NCBI RefSeq assembly: GCF_007860175.1
Contig: NZ_SJPX01000005.1
Span: 496,001-560,000, forward strand
Direction: 5' to 3'
Length of the DNA: 64,000 nt
Origin: Rubripirellula reticaptiva
GTDB lineage: Bacteria > Planctomycetota > Planctomycetia > Pirellulales > Pirellulaceae
Shown here: positions 35,304 through 44,199 of the stretch, one piece after another
Layout: every line of letters begins with the position of its first letter
Position numbering within the stretch: position 1 is the stretch's first letter
Notes under the pieces: generated by a model
Databases searched by the model: none
The model's input: the letters and a program-made list of their open reading frames with translations, nothing else
What the model was told of the DNA's origin: nothing
Translations under genes and position numbers: made by a program

Positions 35304-36248
35304 TTGTTAGTTGACCGATTACGTTCGTCCGCAATTCTGCTTAGCGTTGTGGCGCTGTTGATTTATCTAGATGCGAATTACTCGCGCGTCGGCGCCGAAG
35401 GACTTTGGTTGCTGCCGCTGCTGTTTTTCTTTTCGATCGGCACAGCCCACGACATGTGTGGACTGCTCACTAAATCGAACCATCCGGTCGCGCGACCTGA
35501 TGTCATGATCGCCACGGCAATGGTGACGGTGTCGGCTGCGATTCCGCTAGCGTGGCCGTTGTTCGGATCGGTGTATCCGGCGACGTGCCCGATCGGACGT
35601 CTTGGCTGGATCGTGATCGCGGGCGTCGGCGCGACGTTTGTCATCCTGATTCGCGAGATGAATCGTTACGCAAAAGGCGAATCGGGAATCATTGAGCGAA
35701 CAAGTGCGGCGGTGTTCGTGTCTCTGTATGTCGGGCTGCCGATGGCACTGCTTGTTTCGCTGCGAACGATGGGCGATGGCAACTGGGGATTGGCGGCTCT
35801 GATCACCATGATCGCAACGACGAAGTCCGCCGACGCGGGCGCTTATTTCAGTGGAAAGACCTTTGGCAAACATAAACTGGTACCTCGGCTCAGCCCCGGA
35901 AAGACTCGCGAAGGCGGCATTGGCGGCATCGTGGTTTCGACGATCGTTGCATTCGCGTGCCTGACTTGGCTTTTTCCTGCAGTTGCCGGGACCGCCGTCG
36001 GACCGATCGCGACTCCATCGATCCCCGGACTCGACAATCCAATTTTTGGTGCGATGTTGCTCGGGCCTCTGCTGGCGATCGCCGGGATGATCGGCGATCT
36101 GGCTGAATCGCTGGTCAAACGGGCGGCCGGCGCCAAGGACAGCGGAGGGCTACTGCCGGGTTTGGGAGGCGTCTGGGACGTTACGGACTCGCTAATTTCG
36201 GCGGTCATGCCTGCGATTCTTTGTTTCGCAGCCGGTGTCGGCAGCTAG
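35304..36248 (+). CDS. cdsA: Phosphatidate cytidylyltransferase
   Basis: A 314-residue membrane enzyme that makes CDP-diacylglycerol for phospholipid synthesis. It has about eight membrane helices and, near the C-terminus, the CDP-transferase region: SADAGAYFSGKTFGKHKLVPRLSPGKTREG and GDLAESLVKRAAGAKDSGGLLPGLGGVWDVTDSL. The latter matches the family signature with its Lys and Asp residues. The TTG start has AAGGA about 9 bases upstream. Confidence 0.92.
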   Translation: MLVDRLRSSAILLSVVALLIYLDANYSRVGAEGLWLLPLLFFFSIGTAHDMCGLLTKSNHPVARPDVMIATAMVTVSAAIPLAWPLFGSVYPATCPIGRLGWIVIAGVGATFVILIREMNRYAKGESGIIERTSAAVFVSLYVGLPMALLVSLRTMGDGNWGLAALITMIATTKSADAGAYFSGKTFGKHKLVPRLSPGKTREGGIGGIVVSTIVAFACLTWLFPAVAGTAVGPIATPSIPGLDNPIFGAMLLGPLLAIAGMIGDLAESLVKRAAGAKDSGGLLPGLGGVWDVTDSLISAVMPAILCFAAGVGS

Positions 36249-36392
36249 ACAATATCACACGCTCAAAAACCAAGCCCCCCGCCCGATTAGCCACGACTCG
36301 CTGAACCAGGGCCGTAATGATTTATTGCCCGACCGCCCGACCGTATACAATTACAACTCACGTCTGAACAAACATTCCCCACCAGGCGACTT

Positions 36393-37388
36393 ATGACCGA
36401 AGCCACGCTTTCGATCACCGATCCCAGCGAAATCCTGATTCTGTTCGGGCCTCGCGACCAGCACCTTCGTAAATTGCGGCGTTTGTTTGACGTCAGCATC
36501 ACTCAGCGGAACGGCCAAGTGCTGGTTGCTGGCGAAGAAGCCGGCGTCCAGAAAGCCACCCGGACCCTGGAAAAGCTGCGTCATTTGACTCGAAAACAGG
36601 GCGAATTGTCCGCCGGCGACGTCAATAAAGCCGCCATGGAAGAAGGCGCGATCATCGAGGGTACGGTTCCGGCCGGACCGATCGGTGAAGAGATTCAGAT
36701 CCAACATGCTGGCCGCCGCATCAAGCCACGCACCCGCGGCCAGGCCCAGTATGTAGACGCGATTCGGGCACATGATTTGACATTTGCGACCGGTCCTGCC
36801 GGTTGCGGAAAAACGTACTTGGCGGTTGCCATGGCGGTCGAAGCCCTCCGAGCCGGCGCGATCCGCAAAATTGTGCTGGTCCGCCCAGCCGTCGAGGCGG
36901 GCGAGAGTTTGGGGTTCCTGCCAGGAGATTTACGCGCCAAACTGAATCCTTATCTGCGACCATTGATGGACGCGTTGGGCGAGATGGTGGATTACAACCA
37001 AGCCCGCAACTTGATGGAAGAAGACGTCATCGAAGTCATCCCGCTGGCCTACATGCGTGGACGCACCTTGAACGACGCCTTCATCATCTTGGACGAAGCG
37101 CAGAACACGACGGTCGCTCAGATGAAGATGTTCTTAACTCGAATGGGTGAACACAGCAAAATGGTAGTCAGCGGCGACGCGACTCAGTTGGACTTGCCGC
37201 GAGGCGTGACCAGCGGACTGCGCGATGCGGTTCGTCGGTTATCAAAGATTGAAGCGATCGGTGTCGTGGCATTGCAGGCCAGCGATATCGTGCGTCACAA
37301 GTTGGTCCAACAGATCGTCGAAGCCTACGATGATGACGATGCCAAGAGCGAAGCCTCACGAACAGGAAACACCAACGACCGGTCGTAA
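36393..37388 (+). CDS. phoH: PhoH-like ATPase
   Basis: A 331-residue protein with an N-terminal KH-like segment (about 1-80) and a PhoH ATPase domain. Walker A is TGPAGCGKTYLAVAMA and Walker B is FIILDEAQNTT. PLAYMRGRTLNDAF and SGDATQLDLPRG are typical PhoH blocks. The family is linked to RNA metabolism and commonly sits beside ybeY, as here. It heads a tight operon phoH-pgpH-ybeY-corC. Confidence 0.92.
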   Translation: MTEATLSITDPSEILILFGPRDQHLRKLRRLFDVSITQRNGQVLVAGEEAGVQKATRTLEKLRHLTRKQGELSAGDVNKAAMEEGAIIEGTVPAGPIGEEIQIQHAGRRIKPRTRGQAQYVDAIRAHDLTFATGPAGCGKTYLAVAMAVEALRAGAIRKIVLVRPAVEAGESLGFLPGDLRAKLNPYLRPLMDALGEMVDYNQARNLMEEDVIEVIPLAYMRGRTLNDAFIILDEAQNTTVAQMKMFLTRMGEHSKMVVSGDATQLDLPRGVTSGLRDAVRRLSKIEAIGVVALQASDIVRHKLVQQIVEAYDDDDAKSEASRTGNTNDRS

Positions 37389-37408
37389 ATACGATCAGGT
37401 CGACTGCC

Positions 37409-39769
37409 ATGAGCGGTGCAAGTAAAAATCGAACTCGCCAAGAACGCGTCGAGTCACTCGGAATCCAAAAACCTCGTTGGATTCAGTGGTGGCAAAACAG
37501 CGACAAGGCTGACGTATCGTCTCGCGTCGGCATCGCGCTAATCGCAGCCTTGGCGCTGCTGTTGGTTTGCGAGACCTGGCGACCGCCGTTCGCTTACCGG
37601 CTCAACGCAATCCCAGCGCGCGATCTGATCAGCCGCGTCACGTTCGAAGTTCCCAACATTGACGAAACCAAGACGCTGCAAGATCGCAAGCGCCGCGAAC
37701 AACTGGCTTTCTATCGCAACCGGCCTCAGCCGATCGACCAACTCAACGCGGCTTTACGCGATCAACTGTTTTTGGTTCTAAGCGCACCGTCGTTCGACAG
37801 ACTGACAGAAGACGAACGAAACGCGTTCGCGCAATTTTACGAAGACGATGAAACCGACCCCAACGATACGCCGGCCAATCGCTTTTCGATGCTAAAGACG
37901 GTATTGGCGTCGGACCCGGAACTCAAAACGCTCGATGACGCAATCAAAGTTGCGATGCGAGACAATTATCGGTTCGGGCTGATCATGGCACTGCAACACG
38001 TGCCCGACCAAGGTAGCCAAGAACGGATCAAGGTCTACCCAGTCGGCCGACCGGACGAAGTCGAGTTCGTCGAAATCGCCGACGCCCGAATTGCTCAGGC
38101 CGGTGTCGCTTTGGCCAAGCGACTACGCGAACAGTTTCGCACGAAATTTCCAGCCGATGATTCGCAAAAAGTCGCGGGCATGATCAGCGACTGGATCGTG
38201 TCGAAATTGCCCAAATACGAAACGCTGGAATACGACGACACGCTTAGCGAACAAGCACGCCAGGCGGCTGCTGAATCCGTCGTTCCGGTGATGACAACGT
38301 TTCGCCACGGCGAATCAAAACTAGCCGAAGCCGGCAAGACACTGCGAGAATCCGACATTCGTTTGCTCAAACGCGAATGGGGTGAACTGGTCAGCAAGAT
38401 GCAGTGGACCGACAAGGCAATCCGCATGGTCGCTTACGCGGGCATGATCTCGGCGTTGTATCTGTTATGCGCCACCTACATTTTCTTTGTCGATGATAAA
38501 CGCTTGCTTCTGGATCGATTCAGACTGACCCGAATGTTGGCGGTGATGGTCGTCACGATCGGACTCGGATACTGGGTTTCCGGCGACCGCTGGCGAGGCG
38601 AATTGGTTCCACTTGTGATGGCGTCGATTTTGACTGCGGTGGTTTACGGGCGTGAATTGGCACTGCTGCTGATGACGGCGGCCTGCGTCAGCGTGACGTT
38701 GTTCCTGGGTTCGAACCTGGCGGAACTGGTGACCTTTGCGGCCGCGTGTACGAGCTGCATCCTGTTGCTCGGCCGCATTCGAACTCGCACTCACTTGCTG
38801 TACATCGGTGCCACATCGGCAGTGATCACAGTGTTGACCGTCATCGGTGTCGGCATCGTGACGGGGCAAACTCTTTCGATCGGCGCCCCAGTCGCAGGCA
38901 TCGATTCGCTGTACCGTGGCCCGCAATTCGACATGGTCGTTTGGGGATTGGTCAAAGAAGCGTTCTGGTCAGGTTTCTGTATCCTGGTCTCGGCCAGCGC
39001 GATGACGCCACTGTTGCCACTGGTCGAGAAAGGTTTCGGCGTACAAACCGACCTCAGCCTGCTGGAACTCGGCGACGCCAGCCACCCTTTGCTTCGACGT
39101 TTGGCTCAGCGCGCACCAGGGACCTACAATCACTCGATCAACGTCGCGTCGATTGCCGAAGCCGCCGCAGACTCGATCGGCGCGAACGGGTTGCTGGTCC
39201 GTGTCGGCGCGTACTTCCATGACATCGGCAAGATGTTCAAGCCTGAATACTTCATCGAAAACCAATCGGCCGGTATCAACCAACACGATTCGCTGCAGCC
39301 GGCCATGAGTACGCTAGTGATCATCGCGCACGTCAAAGACGGCGCCGACTTGGCTCGCAGCCACCACCTGCCCGAACCGATCATCGACTTTATCCTGCAA
39401 CACCACGGCACGACGCTTGTCGAGTATTTTTATCGGGAAGCGGCGCGGCGCAGCGAAGAAGACCCGAACGGCGAAACCGTCAACGACAAAGACTTTCGCT
39501 ATCCCGGTCCGAAACCGCAAACTCTCGAAGCAGCCGTGATGATGTTGGCCGACACGATCGAAAGTGCCAGCCGTACATTGGTCGACCCCACACCTTCGCG
39601 TATCCAAAACTTGGTCGACGCGATTGCCAACAAGAAAATGAGCGATGGGCAATTCGATGAATGCGGGCTGACATTCATGCAACTCGATCGAATCCGCCGC
39701 TCACTCGTCAAATCCCTCACCGCGATCTATCACGCACGTGTCAAATACCCCGGACAACAATCGGCTTGA
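37409..39769 (+). CDS. pgpH: 7TM-HD phosphodiesterase (PgpH type)
   Basis: A 786-residue membrane protein: one N-terminal helix, a large extracytoplasmic domain (about 60-320), about seven membrane helices (about 325-520) and a cytoplasmic HD domain. The HD motifs are GTYNHSINVASIAEAAA, VGAYFHDIGKMFKPEYF and LQHHGTTLVEYFY. PgpH proteins cleave c-di-AMP; whether this lineage makes c-di-AMP cannot be judged here. It begins 20 bp after phoH and overlaps ybeY by 32 bp. Confidence 0.88.
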   Translation: MSGASKNRTRQERVESLGIQKPRWIQWWQNSDKADVSSRVGIALIAALALLLVCETWRPPFAYRLNAIPARDLISRVTFEVPNIDETKTLQDRKRREQLAFYRNRPQPIDQLNAALRDQLFLVLSAPSFDRLTEDERNAFAQFYEDDETDPNDTPANRFSMLKTVLASDPELKTLDDAIKVAMRDNYRFGLIMALQHVPDQGSQERIKVYPVGRPDEVEFVEIADARIAQAGVALAKRLREQFRTKFPADDSQKVAGMISDWIVSKLPKYETLEYDDTLSEQARQAAAESVVPVMTTFRHGESKLAEAGKTLRESDIRLLKREWGELVSKMQWTDKAIRMVAYAGMISALYLLCATYIFFVDDKRLLLDRFRLTRMLAVMVVTIGLGYWVSGDRWRGELVPLVMASILTAVVYGRELALLLMTAACVSVTLFLGSNLAELVTFAAACTSCILLLGRIRTRTHLLYIGATSAVITVLTVIGVGIVTGQTLSIGAPVAGIDSLYRGPQFDMVVWGLVKEAFWSGFCILVSASAMTPLLPLVEKGFGVQTDLSLLELGDASHPLLRRLAQRAPGTYNHSINVASIAEAAADSIGANGLLVRVGAYFHDIGKMFKPEYFIENQSAGINQHDSLQPAMSTLVIIAHVKDGADLARSHHLPEPIIDFILQHHGTTLVEYFYREAARRSEEDPNGETVNDKDFRYPGPKPQTLEAAVMMLADTIESASRTLVDPTPSRIQNLVDAIANKKMSDGQFDECGLTFMQLDRIRRSLVKSLTAIYHARVKYPGQQSA

Positions 39770-40370
39770 TGCCGGCGACGATCTTGATGCCGATCCTTTC
39801 GAGATGCCGCCGTCCTTAGACGGCCAAACCAGCAACATCGAAGTCGCAAGCAAGATCGAAGTCGAAGTCAACGTCGATCCTCAAATCTCTGTCGCGATCA
39901 ATCAACCTCTGATGATACGCGCTATCGCCACCGCCGCCGCGGCACGCGGATTCACCGCTGGACAGATCGGCGTGCGCGTGACGGATGATCCAGCGATTCG
40001 TGAAATCAACGCTAAACACTTAGGACACGATTACGCCACCGACGTGATCAGTTTTGGTTACGAAGCCGACTCGCCCTATGTCGAAGGCGAACTCGTCGTC
40101 AGCATCGATACAGCGATCAGTCGCGCGGCGGAACTGGGATGGCCAGCCGAGAGTGAATTGATTCTGTATGTCGTTCACGGCACGCTGCACATCTGTGGAA
40201 TGGACGATCACGACGACGATGACCGCCAAGCAATGCGGACGTTCGAAACCGAAGTGATGACTCGCTTGGGCATCCCTGATATCCAGCGATTCGGCGCGGA
40301 CACTGAAAACCAGATTGAAAGTGATATTGAAATCACGGCTGAACACTCAAGCCCCGAGGTTCAATCGTGA
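39738..40370 (+). CDS. ybeY: Endoribonuclease YbeY
   Basis: A 210-residue rRNA-maturation and quality-control endonuclease. The family core runs from about residue 50: IREINAKHLGHDYATDVISFGY, then VVHGTLHICGMDDHDDDD. The metal motif is normally HxxxHxxxxxH; here the third position is Asp, with a His just after it, a variant also known from other phyla. There are long acidic N- and C-terminal extensions. The GTG at 39738 overlaps pgpH and has no clear Shine-Dalgarno; ATG at 39804 is possible. Confidence 0.9.
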   Translation: MSNTPDNNRLDAGDDLDADPFEMPPSLDGQTSNIEVASKIEVEVNVDPQISVAINQPLMIRAIATAAAARGFTAGQIGVRVTDDPAIREINAKHLGHDYATDVISFGYEADSPYVEGELVVSIDTAISRAAELGWPAESELILYVVHGTLHICGMDDHDDDDRQAMRTFETEVMTRLGIPDIQRFGADTENQIESDIEITAEHSSPEVQS

Positions 40371-41656
40371 ATGATGTCATCGCGTGGTGGGCGTGCTCGA
40401 TCGTTGGCTTCGCACTTAGCAGCATCGGCGGCCTTGGCTGCGAATTGTTGGACCGCTTTGCTGGCCGTTCGCTCGAAGCGTATTGCCGACTGAAAAAGAA
40501 CCGCGATCGCTTTGGCGCCGTTCTTGACCATCAAGACGCGGCCATCGAAGGCAGCGCATACTTGGGCATGATCGGCACGGTCGTGTTCTTGATCTGCGGC
40601 ACCGGTGCGGTTTTCGCCGGCCCCGACGACCTAGCGATCCGGAATTTGGTGACGTGGGGTGTTTGTGCCAGCGGACTGATGACGTTGATTCATGTTTGGA
40701 TCCCGAACTCCGTAACCCGGTTCGCTTCGACGCCAGTCTTGTACCATTCGTGGCCATTTTGGCGCACCTTGTCGATCGTGATGCGTCCGTTAGCGGCACC
40801 TGGTCAACTGATTGATTTAGTTGCGCGTCGTTTGATGGGCACTGAAGAAAACGAAGACGAAGAAGAAGAGCAACTCGAAGACGAAATTCGAACGATCATC
40901 ACCGCCGGCACCCGCGAAGGCTACTTTGGTCCCGGTGTCCGCGAAATGATCCAAGGCGTGATGACACTTCACGACGACACGGTCGGCCACATCATGACGC
41001 CGCGAGGTGATGTTGATGCGATCGATGTGGCTTGGGGTTGGGACAAGGTCTTGGAGGATATCGTCGAAGCCGGCCGAACTCGTTTCCCGGTCTATTCCGG
41101 CACACTCGATAACACCGTCGGGATTCTGTACGTCAAAGACTTGCTGCCGTTTTTGGTGGACGGCTCTACGCCTGAAAAACAGTTGACCGAAATCATGCGG
41201 CGTCCGTGGACCGTCCCGGACAACCGCAGTGTCGAGTCGATTTTGCGAGAATTTCTGCACAGCCGGTCTCACATGGCGATCGTGCTGGATGAGTTCGGCC
41301 AAACCGCTGGCGTGGTCACGATCGAAGACGCGCTTGAAGAAATCGTTGGCGAGATCGTTGACGAATCTGACGAGGACGAAGAATTCGGGATCCACATCAT
41401 CGATGAAGAGACGGTGGAAGTGGACGGTCGAGTGATGATCGACGATCTGAACGAAACCGCAGGCTGGGAACTGCCCGAGAGCGACGATTACGAGACAGTT
41501 GCGGGATTCGTGCTGTTCCATTTTGGCGCAATTCCCGAGGAAGGCCACCGCTTTACGATCGACAACGTCGAAATCGAAATTTTGACCGCGACCAATCGGA
41601 AGATCGAATCCATGAGAATCCGCCTGGTGGGCAGCGAAAACCAAAAGGTCGGATAG
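40367..41656 (+). CDS. CorC/HlyC-type CBS-domain membrane protein
   Basis: A 429-residue protein with about three membrane helices in a DUF21-like N-terminus (1-150), an acidic linker, a CBS pair (HIMTPRGDVDAIDV to VVTIEDALEEIVGEIVDE, about 205-335) and a CorC_HlyC C-terminal domain (about 345-425). The family is linked to Mg/Co tolerance. The GTG start overlaps the ybeY stop by 4 bp. ybeY-corC adjacency is conserved widely. Confidence 0.88.
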   Translation: MNDVIAWWACSIVGFALSSIGGLGCELLDRFAGRSLEAYCRLKKNRDRFGAVLDHQDAAIEGSAYLGMIGTVVFLICGTGAVFAGPDDLAIRNLVTWGVCASGLMTLIHVWIPNSVTRFASTPVLYHSWPFWRTLSIVMRPLAAPGQLIDLVARRLMGTEENEDEEEEQLEDEIRTIITAGTREGYFGPGVREMIQGVMTLHDDTVGHIMTPRGDVDAIDVAWGWDKVLEDIVEAGRTRFPVYSGTLDNTVGILYVKDLLPFLVDGSTPEKQLTEIMRRPWTVPDNRSVESILREFLHSRSHMAIVLDEFGQTAGVVTIEDALEEIVGEIVDESDEDEEFGIHIIDEETVEVDGRVMIDDLNETAGWELPESDDYETVAGFVLFHFGAIPEEGHRFTIDNVEIEILTATNRKIESMRIRLVGSENQKVG

Positions 41657-41782
41657 CGGATCGCTCGGGAGCCGTCGCCTGGTCGCAGTCTGATTGCCGC
41701 TTACTTGCTGCACCGCTAAACTGGTTCACGGCGGAAAACCGAGATCTGCAACAACCTAAAAACCGATTCTTTGGAAGCGTGA

Positions 41783-43099
41783 ATGACCATGAAAGTCGAC
41801 CTATCAACCGAAGACGCCGGTACCGCCCGAGTTGTCTACGATGGGCAGGAATTTGATCTGCCAGTGATCGTAGGAAGCGAAGGCGAGAGAGCGATCGACA
41901 TCAGCAAGTTGCGTGGTTCGACCAACCTGATCACGCTCGATGAAGGTTTCGTCAACACAGGATCCACCCGCAGCGCAATCACATTTCTGGACGGCGAGAA
42001 AGGAATTCTGCGTTACCGCGGCTACCCGATCGAAACGCTGGCGGCAAAGTCGGACTTCATCGAAACAGCCTACCTGCTGATCTACGGCGAACTGCCAAAC
42101 GAAAAACAAGCGTCGGATTTCCGATCTGGCATTCGTGAACACACGATGATTCACGAAGACATGCGGTCGTTCTACAACGGCTTCCCACGCGATGCTCACC
42201 CGATGGCGATCCTGTCGTCTGTGGTCGGTGCTCTATCGACGTTCTACCAAGACTCGATGGATCTGAACGACGAAAAGCAAGTCGAAATTTCGATCTATCG
42301 CTTGCTCGCCAAACTTCCAACCATCGCAGCCTACAGTTACAAAAAGTCGATGGGCCAACCGTTCATCTACCCAAATAACGAACTGAGTTACTGCGAAAAC
42401 TTTCTGCATATGATGTTCGCCACTCCGGCACGCGACTACATGGTCGACCCGGATTTCGCCGAAGCGCTCAACTTGCTGCTGATCGTTCACGCTGACCACG
42501 AACAGAACTGCAGCACGTCGACCGTTCGGATGGTCGGCAGCAGTAACGCAAACCTATTCGCATCGATCAGCGCTGGCATCGGCGCACTGTGGGGACCGCT
42601 GCACGGCGGTGCCAACGAAGCCTGCGTCAACATGCTCGACACGATCGCCAAAGATGGCAGTAATGTCGAAAAGTATGTCGCCATGGCCAAGGACAAAGAG
42701 AACGGGTTCCGCTTGATGGGATTCGGCCACCGTGTCTACAAAAACTTTGATCCGCGTGCAACGATCATTCGCGCAAGCTGCGAGAAGCTGCTGGCGAAAT
42801 TGGACTTGGACGACCCGTTGTTCGAAGTCGCTCAGAAACTAGAAGAAGTCGCGCTGCGAGATGAGTACTTCATCGAGCGAAAATTGTATCCAAACGTCGA
42901 CTTCTATTCGGGCGTGATTTACCGAGCTCTGGGAATCCCAGTAGCGATGTTCACGGTTCTGTTTGCGATCGGACGATTGCCCGGATGGCTAGCACACTGG
43001 CGTGAAATGCACGCGAACCCAGGCACACGTATCAACCGCCCTCGCCAGATCTACACTGGATCGACCGAACGCGAGTTCACCGCGATCGAGAATCGATAA
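41783..43099 (+). CDS. gltA: Citrate synthase
   Basis: A 438-residue type II citrate synthase that condenses oxaloacetate and acetyl-CoA. The catalytic residues are in PLHGGANEAC (His), GFGHRVYKNFDPRA (His) and the later PNVDFYSGV (Asp). FLDGEKGILRYRGYPIETLA is the usual N-terminal block. It lies 126 bp after corC, so it likely has its own promoter, and converges with the glutaminase gene. Confidence 0.94.
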   Translation: MTMKVDLSTEDAGTARVVYDGQEFDLPVIVGSEGERAIDISKLRGSTNLITLDEGFVNTGSTRSAITFLDGEKGILRYRGYPIETLAAKSDFIETAYLLIYGELPNEKQASDFRSGIREHTMIHEDMRSFYNGFPRDAHPMAILSSVVGALSTFYQDSMDLNDEKQVEISIYRLLAKLPTIAAYSYKKSMGQPFIYPNNELSYCENFLHMMFATPARDYMVDPDFAEALNLLLIVHADHEQNCSTSTVRMVGSSNANLFASISAGIGALWGPLHGGANEACVNMLDTIAKDGSNVEKYVAMAKDKENGFRLMGFGHRVYKNFDPRATIIRASCEKLLAKLDLDDPLFEVAQKLEEVALRDEYFIERKLYPNVDFYSGVIYRALGIPVAMFTVLFAIGRLPGWLAHWREMHANPGTRINRPRQIYTGSTEREFTAIENR

Positions 43100-43173
43100 A
43101 AACCAGTAGCCGATTGAGATAAAGCCGTCTCCGACAAAGCACCACTGGGCGACTACGCTGGAACAGCGTTTGG

Positions 43174-44097
43174 CTAAACAAAGACCGACCAACCGGTTGC
43201 TTTGACCAACGCTTCGAGCGCCAAGCTTCCCACCGCTGAAGTCCCGGCTTGGTTCAGGCCCGGCGACCAAACCGCGACCGCGCCATGCCGCGGCGCGATC
43301 ACCAGGATGCCTCCTCCGACACCGCTCTTGCCCGGCAGCCCAATCCGATAAGTGAAGTCGCCGCTGTTGTCATAGTGCCCACACGACATCATGACCGCAT
43401 TGATACGTCGACATGCTTGGCTGCTTACCATTTGCTGACCGCTGATTGGGTCGCATCCGTCGAACGCCAGGAACAGTGCGGCTCGAGCAAGTTGGCGGCA
43501 CGTCATCGCGATCGAACAGTGACAGAAGTACGCCGCCAACGTTTCCTCGACGGGGCACTTTATGTTTCCGTACGACTTCATAAACGATGCGAGGGCTCGA
43601 TTTCGTTCGCCCGCCAATGACTCGGATTCCGCGACAGCCTGATCGACTTTGATCGAGTCGTCATCAGCAAGTCTTCGGATTCGGTCCAGCAATTCAGCGA
43701 TGGTCTTTGACGATCCAAGCCGCTCGACTAAATGGTCTGTCACGACAATCGCACCCGCGTTGATCAATGGATTGCGAGGAATCCCGCGTTCGTGTTCCAA
43801 CTGGACGATCGAGTTAAATGGCGACCCCGAAGGTTCACGTCCCACCCGTTCCCACAACGTGTCGCCCACCACACGAAGTGCCATCGAAAGCGTGAAAACT
43901 TTCGAAATGCTTTGGATCGAAAACAACTCATCCGCGTCGCCGAGGCAAGATTGCGTGCCGTCACCCAGCACCACCGCGAGGCCAAACTTCCGAGGATCCA
44001 CTGCCGCTAGTGCAGGAATGTAGTCCGCGACTTTGCCCTGACCTCGCATCGGTTCGACCGACGCTTCAATCCCTTGCAGTACACATTCCCAATCCAT
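43174..44097 (-). CDS. glsA: Glutaminase
   Basis: A 307-residue serine-dependent glutaminase that turns L-glutamine into glutamate and ammonia. The beta-lactamase-like catalytic pair is in FSIQSISK (Ser63, Lys66); NPLINAGAIV and the C-terminal PGKSGVGGGILVIAP complete the pattern. It lies 102 bp downstream of the semialdehyde dehydrogenase gene and in the same direction, so it may be the last gene of the leftward half of the amine cluster, or an independent unit. Confidence 0.92.
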   Translation of the reverse strand: MDWECVLQGIEASVEPMRGQGKVADYIPALAAVDPRKFGLAVVLGDGTQSCLGDADELFSIQSISKVFTLSMALRVVGDTLWERVGREPSGSPFNSIVQLEHERGIPRNPLINAGAIVVTDHLVERLGSSKTIAELLDRIRRLADDDSIKVDQAVAESESLAGERNRALASFMKSYGNIKCPVEETLAAYFCHCSIAMTCRQLARAALFLAFDGCDPISGQQMVSSQACRRINAVMMSCGHYDNSGDFTYRIGLPGKSGVGGGILVIAPRHGAVAVWSPGLNQAGTSAVGSLALEALVKATGWSVFV

Positions 44098-44199
44098 TAG
44101 ATCTCAGTGATAAAGTCCAAGTAACGAACCGACGTTGGTCTCAACGAACGAATATCGCAAACACGCCAGAACGACAGCCTAGCGTATTCAACGGTGAAA

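Noticed and set aside
40817-41713. Leftward frame of 298 codons opposite the CBS-domain gene
   Set aside because: A shadow of a well-supported gene in a high-GC genome; no motif.
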